Assembly: GCA_052145115.1 (NCBI GenBank)
Contig: JBKQPG010000099.1
Span: 62,001 to 126,000, forward strand
DNA from: CAIVVT01 sp052145115
GTDB taxonomy: Bacteria; Acidobacteriota; Terriglobia; Bryobacterales; Bryobacteraceae
Reading direction: 5' to 3'
DNA: 64,000 bases
Positions 44,691 through 53,405 of this stretch are shown here, piece after piece (position 1 is the first letter of the stretch; each line of letters begins with the position of its first letter). The translations under genes and the position numbers were made by a program. Under the pieces are notes generated by a model. The model was not told the DNA's origin. It made no database searches and worked only from the letters and a program-made list of their open reading frames with translations.

Positions 44691-44880
44691 TCGTAGCTGA
44701 ACGTCTCGCTCCGGGTGGTCGTGCCGCCGGAGTTCTTCTCTGTCGCCGTCGCGAGCCGGTTCAGCGCGTCGTAGGTGAAGGTCTGCTTCAGGCCGGAAAC
44801 GCCAGGAGTGGTCACGTCTTCTTCCAGGATATTCCCGTTGTTGGTGGAGCAGTAGACGGCAGGGCTGGTACACGGAAGTG
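44691..44880 (-). pseudogene. Orphan RHS-repeat fragment
   Basis: About 62 codons (CTSPAVYCSTNNGNILEEDV, then YDALNRLATATEKNSGGTTT) duplicate residues about 78-139 of the RHS protein at 45489. DNA from 44691 to 44876 aligns without gaps to 46852-47037. RHS character ends at 44691, where unrelated sequence begins. It is a silent cassette remnant, in the same orientation as the main gene. Confidence 0.8.
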
Positions 44881-44970
44881 GTGGGAAATCATCGAGAATC
44901 TCCAAAGTGGCAGAACCGTCTGCCATCCTGGCCCGAATAACTAACTCCTCACAGGCTGGCCCGTTCGCCG

Positions 44971-45492
44971 CTACTGCGGACTGTGCGGACTAGCATGGCC
45001 CGACTCATGAACAGCCGCGTCCTTGGACCGTACCTCGGGAGGGGTACACTTTATCGGGACGTGCGACACTTCGGAAACGGATTGAATAACCAATTCTAAG
45101 GGCATTTCGTCTGGCGATCTGGTTCCAGTCGCAGGAACCCTGATAACTGTGCCCGTAATTTTAGCTCTTGCAACTCGGACATTCGACGCACACTCCGATA
45201 CACCGAGGAGCTTTCTCAGCATCCTCCACTGTTCATTATTAATCACCGGGAAGCGATCTCCAAAGGTCTGGTAATCATCGCCACATGCAAAGCGGAAGAG
45301 ACACCCTCCGGCAGCGATACGCGGGTACTCTACGCCTGCGTATACCAATGCTTCTACCTCAACTTTGGAATTCAGGAACCTTCCTGGGTTCTTCTGGAGC
45401 GAACAGAGAGAGACACGAGCGGCTTGCGCCCAAGAACTATTGCACGTCCCGAAGGTAATGAATAGCAGCAGAACGTAACGGTCAAATTTCAC
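44971..45492 (-). CDS. Putative immunity protein for the RHS effector (exported)
   Basis: A 173-residue protein starting at GTG 45492, where GTGA overlaps the RHS stop codon. It has a signal peptide (FDRYVLLLFITFGTCNSSWAQA) and a mature domain of about 130 residues with at least four Cys (SLCSL, GGCLFRFACGDD, SECAS). No family is recognised. Position immediately after a polymorphic RHS C-terminus, with overlapping start and stop, is the usual place for a cognate immunity gene. A periplasmic immunity protein would fit a toxin acting there. Role is inferred from context only. Confidence 0.55.
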   Translation of the reverse strand: MKFDRYVLLLFITFGTCNSSWAQAARVSLCSLQKNPGRFLNSKVEVEALVYAGVEYPRIAAGGCLFRFACGDDYQTFGDRFPVINNEQWRMLRKLLGVSECASNVRVARAKITGTVIRVPATGTRSPDEMPLELVIQSVSEVSHVPIKCTPPEVRSKDAAVHESGHASPHSPQ

Positions 45493-47264
45493 GGCTTGCA
45501 CCCCCCTGCCTGACAATCTTTGCCTGCTCCATCCTTAGCCGCTGCATTAATCCCTGCGGAACGCCGAGAGTCGATGGTAGTCCTATCTGCGCTTGCCCAG
45601 CTCGGATTCCATAGAACAAAGTCTTTACTCATATCAAGCACGCCATTCACCACGTCGGACCCATTGCTGGGGCTGTGTATATTCCAGAATCCAATTGCCT
45701 GTGAGAAGTAAGACTCCGTTTCATAGGCATCGTGTTCGATACCGTAAGCCTGATTAAAGGTCGGTGTGCCGGGCATAATCTCGCCAGCATGAACGCCTTC
45801 ATGGGCGGCGGCGGCTTCTGCGCCTTGATCTCCGTTAGACATGTCGGGGTTAAGCACGACATTGATTGTTGACGTGGACCCCTTGGCGAAGCTTGTCTTG
45901 CCGGGGGCATCCAAAACAAGATTGACGCTTATGTCGACAGTCTGGCCGCGTGCGTTTAATTTGCCCTCAGCCCCCAGCCCATCCAATGTCCTCTTCAATG
46001 CCGTCGCCGCTGTTGTATCTCCATCTTTAACGGCCTCGTCGTAAGCGGCTTGCGTCGATGCATACATAGTTTGAACGTTTGCCTGCGTCTGCTTAAACGC
46101 TGCGTTGCAGGCCTGATCGCTTTCGGCGCAGGTATTCGTGAAGAAATAGAGGCCAGTTGGATCGATGTTCCTCAAAGGGTTGTTTCCGACATAAGCATAG
46201 CGGTTCCACGACTGTGGATCGTCTGGCCTTCCGCTGTTCAGCAACGGATCGGGGCTGGTAAACCGCCCCTGCGCCCCCGAGAAGTACCTTGCACCGAAGA
46301 AATCGAGGGTCGTCTCCGCATCGTGTTCTTTGCCGGTAAATTTCTCGGCGACGCCATCGGACGTTCCATAGCAGCCGGTGCGACCGCCGAGCGTGTTGAT
46401 TCTGGGTTCGCCGAAGGGCAGGTAGTCGGTGAGCTGGAGGCAGCCGCCGCTCGAGTTGGTCGTCATGCGGGTGCTGCCGAGGTGGTCGGCGACAAGGTAC
46501 TCCGTGCCGGTCACAGTCGGGGCCTGCGCGGAGAACTCCGCGGTGAGCTGGCCCTGGGCGTCATAAGCATACTGGGTCGTCACGCCGCTGGCGACGCGCT
46601 GCACGCGCCGGCCCTCGCCGTCGTAGGAGTAGGTCGCGGTGATCGAATTGAGCGTGCTGGTGGCGAGGCGGCTCTCGGCGTCGTAGGTGTTGGTGTAGCC
46701 GCCGATGGTCGTTTGATTGCCAGAGAGATCGTAGAGCGCGCCGTTGGTGAGCAAGAGATTGGCGGAATTGAAGTTCGAGCTGGTCGTCGGCGTGAAGGCC
46801 GTCTCCAGGCCAGCCGGCGTTGTCGCGCTCACCCAGCGGTTGCCGTAGATGTCGTAGCTAAAGGTCTCGCTCCAGGTGGTCGTGCCGCCGGAGTTCTTCT
46901 CCGTTGCCGTGGCAAGCCGGTTCAGCGCGTCGTAGGAGAAGGTCTGCTTCAGACCGGAAACGCCGGAGTTCGTCACGTCCTCTTCCAGGATATTCCCGTT
47001 GTTGGTGGAGCAGTAGACGGCAGGGCTGGTGCACGGATAGAGATTGATGACCCAGGCGCCGGCGCCGGCGATGCATGCGCTCACGGCGGGCGGCTCACAA
47101 GCGATCCTGGCAACCAAGCACCGGGTCCGCGAACGGGGGACAGGCAGCCCGATCCACACGGCGCAGAATGTGCTGAGCGTCGGTCGAGAGGTTCGTGGGC
47201 GCCTTGGGATAGAGTAGACTGTCCCGTCGATGGCCGCGGCCTTCTCATTCCATCTTGGAAGCAC
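45489..47264 (-). CDS. 5'-truncated RHS-repeat protein with zincin-like (HEGVH) C-terminal domain
   Basis: The 591-codon frame has RHS/YD repeats from about residue 78 (YDALNRLATA, YDAESRLATS, YSYDGEGRRV, YAYDAQGQL). The conserved RHS core end follows (YLVADHLGSTR, DFFGARYFSGAQGRFTSPDP, NRYAYVGNNPLRNIDPTGL at about 353-371). After it comes a 220-residue variable tip with AAAHEGVHAGE: His488-Glu489-x-x-His492, plus GIEHDAYETE at 508-516 that may give the third zinc ligand. This looks like a metallopeptidase toxin. Residues 1-77 are not RHS-like, and normal RHS proteins exceed 1,200 residues, so the gene has lost its 5' part. The true start is uncertain. Confidence 0.75.
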   Translation of the reverse strand: MLPRWNEKAAAIDGTVYSIPRRPRTSRPTLSTFCAVWIGLPVPRSRTRCLVARIACEPPAVSACIAGAGAWVINLYPCTSPAVYCSTNNGNILEEDVTNSGVSGLKQTFSYDALNRLATATEKNSGGTTTWSETFSYDIYGNRWVSATTPAGLETAFTPTTSSNFNSANLLLTNGALYDLSGNQTTIGGYTNTYDAESRLATSTLNSITATYSYDGEGRRVQRVASGVTTQYAYDAQGQLTAEFSAQAPTVTGTEYLVADHLGSTRMTTNSSGGCLQLTDYLPFGEPRINTLGGRTGCYGTSDGVAEKFTGKEHDAETTLDFFGARYFSGAQGRFTSPDPLLNSGRPDDPQSWNRYAYVGNNPLRNIDPTGLYFFTNTCAESDQACNAAFKQTQANVQTMYASTQAAYDEAVKDGDTTAATALKRTLDGLGAEGKLNARGQTVDISVNLVLDAPGKTSFAKGSTSTINVVLNPDMSNGDQGAEAAAAHEGVHAGEIMPGTPTFNQAYGIEHDAYETESYFSQAIGFWNIHSPSNGSDVVNGVLDMSKDFVLWNPSWASADRTTIDSRRSAGINAAAKDGAGKDCQAGGCKP

Positions 47265-47418
47265 GGCTCGGAAGCACGCGAATCTGAAATAGCTGTTGCG
47301 TCAATGATATGCTGGCTGCCGAAGCGTCCCGGGGCGCGGGCGCCTGCGAAACAGGTGTTAGTGAGGCCTGGACCGCGGCTCGAAGTGACCGGGGATTGAA
47401 GCGCAGCAAGGAGGCGTT

Positions 47419-48684
47419 ATGGAAGTGACGTCAAGAAGGTCGTTTTTCAAACAGTCGGCGTCGGCCGGACTGGGCGCGGCGGCGTTCACGCTGATCAAGC
47501 CGGAGCTGGTGCGCGGGGCCGGAGCGGAGAAGCTGAAGGCGGGACTGATCGGCTGCGGCGGGCGCGGCACGCAGGCGGCGATCGACACGCTGACGGGGAA
47601 CCCGAATGTCGAACTCACGGTTATGGGCGACATTTTCGAGGACCATCTCGAGGGCTCGCTGCGGCGTCTGAAAGAAGACCCAAAGAACGCGGCCATCGCC
47701 GACCGGGTGAAGGTCGACCCCGAGCACCGTTTCACGAGCTTCGACGCATATAAGAAAATGATGGCATCGGACGTCGATATCGTGATGCTGTGCACGCCGC
47801 CGGGCTATCGGCCGGAGCACTTCGAGGCGGCGGTCAATGCCAGGAAGCACGTCTTCACCGAGAAGCCGATCGCGACCGACCCGACGGGCGTACGGCGCTT
47901 CATGGCGGCCGCGCTGAAGTCGCTGGATCTCAAGTTGTCGGTGGTTGCGGGCGCGCAACGGCATGCCGACAAGCCGTACGTCGAGACGGTGAAGAAGATT
48001 CACGACGGCGCGGTGGGCGACATCCTGGCGCTGTATTCGAACTACCTCAGCGGGCCGGTGATGCACGCCAAAGAGCGCGACCCGAAGTGGGGCGACATGG
48101 AGTGGCAGCACCGCGACTGGTATTCGTTCCTGTGGATCTGCGGCGACCAGATTGTGGAGCAGCATTTCCACAACATCGACTTCATGAACTGGGTGATGGG
48201 GGCGCATCCGGTGAAGGCGGTGGCCTCGGGCGGCGCGGCGTGGCGTCCGCGCGAGGAGCTGTACGGCAACATTTACGACCACATGGCGACGGATTTCGTG
48301 TACCCCAACGGGGTGCACCTGTCGAGCCACTGCCGCCAGTATCCGAACGGGCTGTACCGCAAGGTGGAAGACCTGGTGGTGGGCACGCGAGGGCGCAGCA
48401 CGGGCCTGGACATGGGAGAGAAGGGGATCAACCCCTACGAGCAGGAGCACATCGACCTGGTGAAGAGCATCCTGGGCGAAGGGCCGTATCAAAACCAGGC
48501 CATGAGCGTGGCCGAGAGCACGCTGACATGCATTATGGGACGCGAATCGGCTTACTCCGGCATCGAGATCACGTGGGACATGGCCATGGCGTCCAAGCAG
48601 GATCTGCAGCCGAAGGCGTTCGATTACGCTCTGAAGATGGACGTGCCGCCGCTGCCGGTGCCGGGCGTGTATAAGTTTGTTTAG
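47419..48684 (+). CDS. Tat-exported Gfo/Idh/MocA-family oxidoreductase
   Basis: A 421-residue protein with a Tat signal (SRRSFFKQSA, to about residue 33). The Rossmann domain has LIGCGGRGTQAA, and the EKP motif is intact (FTEKPIATDP). The C-terminal domain carries the QRHADKPYVETVKKI helix and a DQIVEQHFHNIDFMNW segment with candidate catalytic His residues. GGAGGCG lies close upstream of the ATG. It starts the second sugar cluster, followed by an acyltransferase, two isomerases and another Gfo/Idh/MocA gene. Predicted periplasmic NAD(P)-linked sugar oxidoreductase. Confidence 0.88.
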   Translation: MEVTSRRSFFKQSASAGLGAAAFTLIKPELVRGAGAEKLKAGLIGCGGRGTQAAIDTLTGNPNVELTVMGDIFEDHLEGSLRRLKEDPKNAAIADRVKVDPEHRFTSFDAYKKMMASDVDIVMLCTPPGYRPEHFEAAVNARKHVFTEKPIATDPTGVRRFMAAALKSLDLKLSVVAGAQRHADKPYVETVKKIHDGAVGDILALYSNYLSGPVMHAKERDPKWGDMEWQHRDWYSFLWICGDQIVEQHFHNIDFMNWVMGAHPVKAVASGGAAWRPREELYGNIYDHMATDFVYPNGVHLSSHCRQYPNGLYRKVEDLVVGTRGRSTGLDMGEKGINPYEQEHIDLVKSILGEGPYQNQAMSVAESTLTCIMGRESAYSGIEITWDMAMASKQDLQPKAFDYALKMDVPPLPVPGVYKFV

Positions 48685-48819
48685 CGCCGCGTCCGAAGGG
48701 CGGGCGGAAGAAGAAGGGCCGGAACGGGGCGCTTCCCATTGGCGCGGATGGTCCGGAGCGCGGTGCAAACAGAGCCGGAGCGGACATCTGAATAACGATG
48801 CGAGACAGGCGGGTGACCC

Positions 48820-50037
48820 ATGCAGATTGATTCAACGATAGCCCCAGCGGCGGCCGCGGCCGTGCCGCAGAAGCCGCCGCGGAACGTCGCGATCGACGCC
48901 TATCGCGGCCTGGTGATGTTGTTGATGATGGGCGAGGTGTTGGAATTCGCGCGCGTCTCCCACGCTTTTCCGGGCAACTGGTTCTGGAGCTTTCTGGCCT
49001 ACCACCAGACCCATACCCAATGGGCCGGGTGCTCGCTGCACGACACCATCCAGCCGTCGTTCACGTTTCTGGTCGGCGTGGCGCTGCCGTACTCGATCGC
49101 CAGCCGCATGGCCCGCGGCGGGAAGTTTGGCCCGATGCTGGCGCACGCCGTGTGGCGCGGGCTGCTGCTGGCGTGGCTGGGCATCTTCCTGCGGTCGCTG
49201 GCCGGGCCGATCGCCAATTTCACGTTTGAAGATACGCTGACGCAGATCGGCCTCGGCTACCCGATCCTGTTCCTGCTGGGATTCGCCAAGCCGCGCTGGC
49301 AGTGGACCGCGCTGGGCGTGCTGTTGTTCGGGTACTGGCTGGCGTGGGCGCTGTATCCCGCGCCGGGGCCGGGATTCGACTGGATGGCGGTGGGCGTGCC
49401 CGCGAACTGGCCGTACAACTTCACGGGCTTCCTGGCGCATTGGAACAAGAACAGCAACCTGGGGCTGGCCTTCGACGTGTGGTTTCTGAACCTGTTCCCA
49501 CGCGTCAAGCCGTTCCTCTACAACGCCGGCGGCTACCTGACGCTGAGCTTCATTCCGACGCTGGGCACGATGATTCTGGGCCTGGCGGCGGGGCGCTGGC
49601 TGAGGGCGGCGGCGCCGCGCATTCCGCTGCAGCGGCTGTTGGTGGCCGGCGCGATCGGCGTGGCTTCGGGCCTGCTGCTGCACTGGGCCGGGATCTGCCC
49701 GGTGGTGAAGCGCATCTGGACGCCGGCCTGGACCCTGTTCAGCGGCGGCGTCTGCTTCCTGTTCCTGGCCGCGTTCTCGTACATCATCGAGATGAAGGGC
49801 TATCGTAAATGGGCCTTCCCGCTGGTGGTGATCGGGATGAACTCCATCGCGGCATACCTGATCGCGCACCTGTGCGGCAACTTCATCGTCGACTCGTTGC
49901 ATATCCACCTGGGCGCGCACTTTTTCGCCTTCGCCGGCCAAGCGCTGGAGCCGCTGATGCAAGGCGCCACGGTGCTGCTGGTCTATTGGCTGATGCTGCT
50001 GTGGATGTACCGGCGTAAGCTGTTCCTGAAGATCTGA
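48820..50037 (+). CDS. HGSNAT/DUF5009-like membrane acyltransferase
   Basis: A 405-residue protein with ten or so hydrophobic helices. The opening IDAYRGLVMLLMMGEV matches the D-x-x-RG start of the heparan-alpha-glucosaminide N-acetyltransferase (DUF5009/YeiB-like) family. HDTIQPSFTFLVGVALPYSI carries the conserved His/Asp region. The relatives acetylate the amino group of a sugar across a membrane using acetyl-CoA. Between exported sugar oxidoreductases and isomerases it may modify a periplasmic sugar or a cell-surface glycan. Spacing to the next gene is 49 bp. Confidence 0.82.
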   Translation: MQIDSTIAPAAAAAVPQKPPRNVAIDAYRGLVMLLMMGEVLEFARVSHAFPGNWFWSFLAYHQTHTQWAGCSLHDTIQPSFTFLVGVALPYSIASRMARGGKFGPMLAHAVWRGLLLAWLGIFLRSLAGPIANFTFEDTLTQIGLGYPILFLLGFAKPRWQWTALGVLLFGYWLAWALYPAPGPGFDWMAVGVPANWPYNFTGFLAHWNKNSNLGLAFDVWFLNLFPRVKPFLYNAGGYLTLSFIPTLGTMILGLAAGRWLRAAAPRIPLQRLLVAGAIGVASGLLLHWAGICPVVKRIWTPAWTLFSGGVCFLFLAAFSYIIEMKGYRKWAFPLVVIGMNSIAAYLIAHLCGNFIVDSLHIHLGAHFFAFAGQALEPLMQGATVLLVYWLMLLWMYRRKLFLKI

Positions 50038-50086
50038 TCCGCTGCGGTTGCTCTGCGCGGCGTCCGGGACATAGACTTGCGGCAAC

Positions 50087-51016
50087 ATGCTGTGCCACCG
50101 CAGAGCGTTCCTATCGGCTGCCGCGTGCGCGGCGCTGGGCGCGGACCGCTCGCCGGCGGCGACGCTCAAAGAAGTGCGGCTGGGCGTCATCACGGATGAA
50201 ATCGACGAGGACGTTGCGAAGGCGGCGCAGTTCCTGCGCGGCTTCGGACTGGGCTGGGCCGAGGTGCGTTCTGTTTGGGGGCAGTACAACACCGATCAGC
50301 CGGTGGAGAAGATCCGCGAGGCGCGCGGGATTCTGGATGCGAACCGGGTGCGGACGTCGGTCGTGGATACGGCCTTTTTCCGCGGAACGCTGCCGCCGGA
50401 GACGGCGGAGGGGCAGGCGGCGCTGGACAAACAATGGAGCCTGCTCGACGCGGCCGTCGAACGCGCGCGGCTGCTGGGCACGGATTGCCTGCGCACGTTC
50501 GCGTTCACGCTGGGCCAGGGTCAGAGGCCGGACGCCGGCGACCTGCCCCGCATCCACGAACGAATCTACGAACTGCTGCGCGAGGCGGCGCGGCGCGCGC
50601 GGGCGCGCAACGTGCGGCTGGCAGTGGAGAATCTCGAGGGCAGCTACGTTTCTACCGGCGCCGAAGCTGGGCTGATGCTCAAGAACGTGCGCGAGGAGGC
50701 GCTGGGGCTGACCTGGGATCCGAACAACGCCGCCGGCTCGGGCGAGCGGGCGTTTCCCGACGGCTACGCTCAGCTCGACACGGCGCGGATCTTCAACGTG
50801 CACCTGCGCGACTACCGGCACACGGCCGAGGGCCGCTTCGAATGGTGCGCCGCGGGCGAGGGGGAATTCGATAACCTGGGCCAGATCCGCGCGCTGGTCA
50901 GGAACGGCTACAAGGGCGGATTCAGCCTCGAGACGCATTACAAACATCCGGATGGCAAGGCCGCGGCGACGCGCGCGTCGCTGACGGCGCTGCTGAAGAT
51001 TGTCGAACGGGTGTAG
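50087..51016 (+). CDS. Tat-exported sugar isomerase/epimerase-like TIM barrel
   Basis: A 309-residue AP-endonuclease-2 superfamily barrel. A Tat-like signal (HRRAFLSAAACAALGADRS) precedes LGVITDEIDEDV. Candidate metal ligands are Glu in LAVENLEGSY (about 184), Asp in LTWDPNNAA (about 208), His in VHLRDYR (about 239) and Glu in FSLETHYKH (about 282), the E-D-H-E set of the family. It should act on a sugar or keto-sugar in the periplasm. It pairs functionally with the adjacent oxidoreductases. Confidence 0.83.
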   Translation: MLCHRRAFLSAAACAALGADRSPAATLKEVRLGVITDEIDEDVAKAAQFLRGFGLGWAEVRSVWGQYNTDQPVEKIREARGILDANRVRTSVVDTAFFRGTLPPETAEGQAALDKQWSLLDAAVERARLLGTDCLRTFAFTLGQGQRPDAGDLPRIHERIYELLREAARRARARNVRLAVENLEGSYVSTGAEAGLMLKNVREEALGLTWDPNNAAGSGERAFPDGYAQLDTARIFNVHLRDYRHTAEGRFEWCAAGEGEFDNLGQIRALVRNGYKGGFSLETHYKHPDGKAAATRASLTALLKIVERV

Positions 51017-51094
51017 ACGCGCTGTGCCGGACACGCGCCTACGCCGTTCCTCTCCAGCCGCCGCGGCCCGCCTCCCGGCTGGCCTCCTCCGCGC

Positions 51095-51391
51095 CTAGCG
51101 CCGCCAGTGGCCGTAGTAGTAGCGTCCGCGCTCCCAGCGCGGCGCGACCCAATAGGCATGCGGGTGAGGCGGCCGGGCCCAAGAGCCTCCGTGCCACAGG
51201 TAACGCCCGCCGTTCGGGTAATAGTAGCCGCCAACCCACGCATAGCCCGGCCCTGGGCAGGGCGGCATGTAGCCGGCCGCCACCGGCGGCGGCGGAGCCG
51301 CGTACGCGACATATCCTTCAGCGTAGTATCGCGGCTGTGCGCAGGCGCAGCTCGCGGCGAACAGGACCAACGCCAGCAGTTTCGTTTTCAT
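51095..51391 (-). CDS. Small exported Gly/Tyr/Pro-rich YXWXXGXW-type protein
   Basis: A 98-residue protein with a signal peptide (KLLALVLFAASCACAQ). The mature part is rich in Gly, Tyr, Pro, Trp and His (GYAWVGGYYYPNGGRYLWHG, YWVAPRWERGRYYYGHW). These aromatic-Gly repeats occur in small exported proteins of many proteobacteria and acidobacteria. Function is unknown. The ATG at 51391 starts the signal peptide; the frame extends to 51427. It is the only minus-strand gene inside this cluster. Confidence 0.72.
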   Translation of the reverse strand: MKTKLLALVLFAASCACAQPRYYAEGYVAYAAPPPPVAAGYMPPCPGPGYAWVGGYYYPNGGRYLWHGGSWARPPHPHAYWVAPRWERGRYYYGHWRR

Positions 51392-51633
51392 TTTCTTGTA
51401 CCTCCAACTTTCCGAACCTGCCCTCATAAACGCGGCCGCGGATGCGGCGGTTTACCCCGATTGGGGGGAGTTCCGGCCCCGAATTTGAGGGGGATACAAG
51501 GGCGCGGGGAGCGCAACAGCGGCTCGCCGGGGAGAGCGCCGCGATCCCCGCGGCAGAAGCGTCTGCTATAGAATGGCTCTCGTCCGGGAGCCGCAAATCG
51601 GCCGCCGGGCGGAAGGGATTTCAGGTAAGTGCA

Positions 51634-52926
51634 ATGAGTGCTGGTGCAGACGATTCGCGACGCGGATTTTTGAAGCGGGCGGTGCTGGCGAGCGCCGCGG
51701 GCGCGGCCTTTCCGGCCATCATTCCCAGTCATGTCTTCGGCAAGCCGGGCAAGCCGGGCGCGAACGATCGCATCCAGGTGGGCTTCATCGGGGTGGGGTT
51801 TCGCGCCAACCTGTTGATCGACCAGTTGCCCCAGCCGGGGCAGATTATCGCGCTTTCGGACTGCTTTCTGACGCGCGCCGAAGAGGCCGTGGCGAAGCGC
51901 AAGACGAAGTGGGACGTTTACCAGGACTACCGCCGTTTGCTCGACCGCAAGGACATTGACGCCGTGGTCGTGGCGACGGGCGACTTCGACCGTGTGATCC
52001 CGTCGATCCACGCCTGCCAGGCGGGCAAGGACGTGTATGCCGAGAAACCGCTCACGCTGTATCCCGGCGAGGGCCGGGTGCTGGTGAGGGCCGCGCGGAA
52101 GCACAAGACTGTGTTCCAGGTCGGCAGCCAGCAGCGCTCGATGGAGATGTGCCAGATCGCCAATAAGCTGGTGCGCGAGGGCGGGCTGGGGAAGCTCAAG
52201 CTGGTGCACGGGGTCAACTACACCGGCCCCTCGCCGGTGCCCGACCTGCCGGAGGAGCCGAAGCCGGACAAGCTCGATTGGGAGGTGTGGCTCGGCCAGG
52301 CGCCGTTCCGGCCCTACAACAAAAAGATCCACACCGGCTGGGGAGCCTATTACGATTATTCGGGCGGCGAAATGACGAATTGGGGCGCGCACGGGCTGGA
52401 CGAGATCCAATGGGGACTGGGCATGGACGGCACCGGGCCGGTGGAGTTCTGGCCGCTGGATGAACCCAAGAATGCCGTGGCGTTCCGTTACGCCAATGGC
52501 GTCGAAGTGCATCTGGATCTGCCCCAGGCGCAGAACCAGGATCTAATGGGCGGGGGGCGCTTCGTCGGCGAGAAGGGGCAGATCGACATCTGGCGCAACA
52601 ACTTCAAGATCGACGCCCCGGGCGTGCATCTGGACCTGCCGCCGCAGGAAGAGATCGACAAGTGGCACGACAAGCGCGCGCTGTGGCAGGCGCAGTATCA
52701 CATGGGGTTCTGGCTGGAGTGCATCCCGACGCGCAAGACGCCGAATGCGGATGTCGAGATCGGCCATCGCTCAGTGAGCGTGTGCCACCTGGCGAATCTG
52801 GCGCGCAAGCTGAACCGCAAGCTGCATTGGGATCCCAAGAAGGAGCAGGTGATCGGCGACAAGGAAGCCAACCTGCTGGCCACGAACCGGCCGCGGCGGA
52901 AGGGCTGGGAGCTGCCGAAGGTCTGA
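51634..52926 (+). CDS. Tat-exported Gfo/Idh/MocA-family oxidoreductase
   Basis: A 430-residue protein. The Tat signal (SRRGFLKRAVLAS) is followed by a Rossmann domain (GFIGVGFRANLL, CFLTRAEEAV) and an intact EKP motif (YAEKPLTLYPGE). The C-terminal domain has Trp-rich DWEVWLGQAPFRPYN and GGEMTNWGAHGLDEIQW, with His and Trp as in exported subgroup members. It ends with the RRKGWEL tail also seen in the 22344 enzyme (RKGWEL), pointing to a common subgroup. The frame runs back to 51442, but ATG 51634 opens the Tat signal. Confidence 0.88.
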   Translation: MSAGADDSRRGFLKRAVLASAAGAAFPAIIPSHVFGKPGKPGANDRIQVGFIGVGFRANLLIDQLPQPGQIIALSDCFLTRAEEAVAKRKTKWDVYQDYRRLLDRKDIDAVVVATGDFDRVIPSIHACQAGKDVYAEKPLTLYPGEGRVLVRAARKHKTVFQVGSQQRSMEMCQIANKLVREGGLGKLKLVHGVNYTGPSPVPDLPEEPKPDKLDWEVWLGQAPFRPYNKKIHTGWGAYYDYSGGEMTNWGAHGLDEIQWGLGMDGTGPVEFWPLDEPKNAVAFRYANGVEVHLDLPQAQNQDLMGGGRFVGEKGQIDIWRNNFKIDAPGVHLDLPPQEEIDKWHDKRALWQAQYHMGFWLECIPTRKTPNADVEIGHRSVSVCHLANLARKLNRKLHWDPKKEQVIGDKEANLLATNRPRRKGWELPKV

Positions 52927-52995
52927 AAGCGTCCGTAAAGGAGGTGAGGCGAAGCCGCCCCACCGGTAAAGCGGAACAAGAACGGAGGATAGGCA

Positions 52996-53280
52996 ATGAC
53001 CTTCGACGAAGCGCTATTGGTTGTGAGGGCGAACGCGCCAGCGATCATCGAGAATCTGTTCAAGCCATGCACATGCGGGCAGGCGGATATAAAGCACGGC
53101 GGTGAGATGAGCTTTGAGTTGCATTTCCGTGGCCCGGATGATCCGAAACCTCAGCCCTGTTTACGGTGCCAAGCGCGTCACATTTTGCTTTTTCTGGTGG
53201 CGTTGGGTTCAGACACACGGAATCAAGACCCGGTTATGCTGATGTCCTTCACGAGCTTAGTGGAGGAGCTCCCTTCGTAA
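52996..53280 (+). CDS. Small hypothetical protein with two CxC/CxxC pairs
   Basis: A 94-residue cytoplasmic-looking protein. CTCGQ near residue 25 and CLRCQ near residue 55 could bind one zinc ion. The remainder is alpha-helical and hydrophobic (HILLFLVALGSD). GGAGG lies about 10 nt before the ATG (AACGGAGGATAGGCA), supporting translation. No family recognised. It sits alone between the oxidoreductase and the FG-GAP protein, on the same strand. Confidence 0.5.
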   Translation: MTFDEALLVVRANAPAIIENLFKPCTCGQADIKHGGEMSFELHFRGPDDPKPQPCLRCQARHILLFLVALGSDTRNQDPVMLMSFTSLVEELPS

Positions 53281-53405
53281 GCGGGAACAACGTCCTGGCG
53301 TAGCAGGAGGAATGATGAGGCTCGTACTCGCGTAGAAGAACTTCGCCGCCAACCGGGACATTAGCCACATCGGGTTGGGCGTGGCGAGGAGGGGAGAACG
53401 CTGCA

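Noticed and set aside
47040..47264. N-terminal 75 residues of the RHS frame as genuine protein
   Set aside because: Composition and lack of RHS pattern suggest read-through of unrelated sequence upstream of a truncated gene.
46050..47399. 449-codon plus-strand ORF antisense to the RHS gene
   Set aside because: Antisense to RHS repeats; Gly/Val/Arg-rich with no motif.
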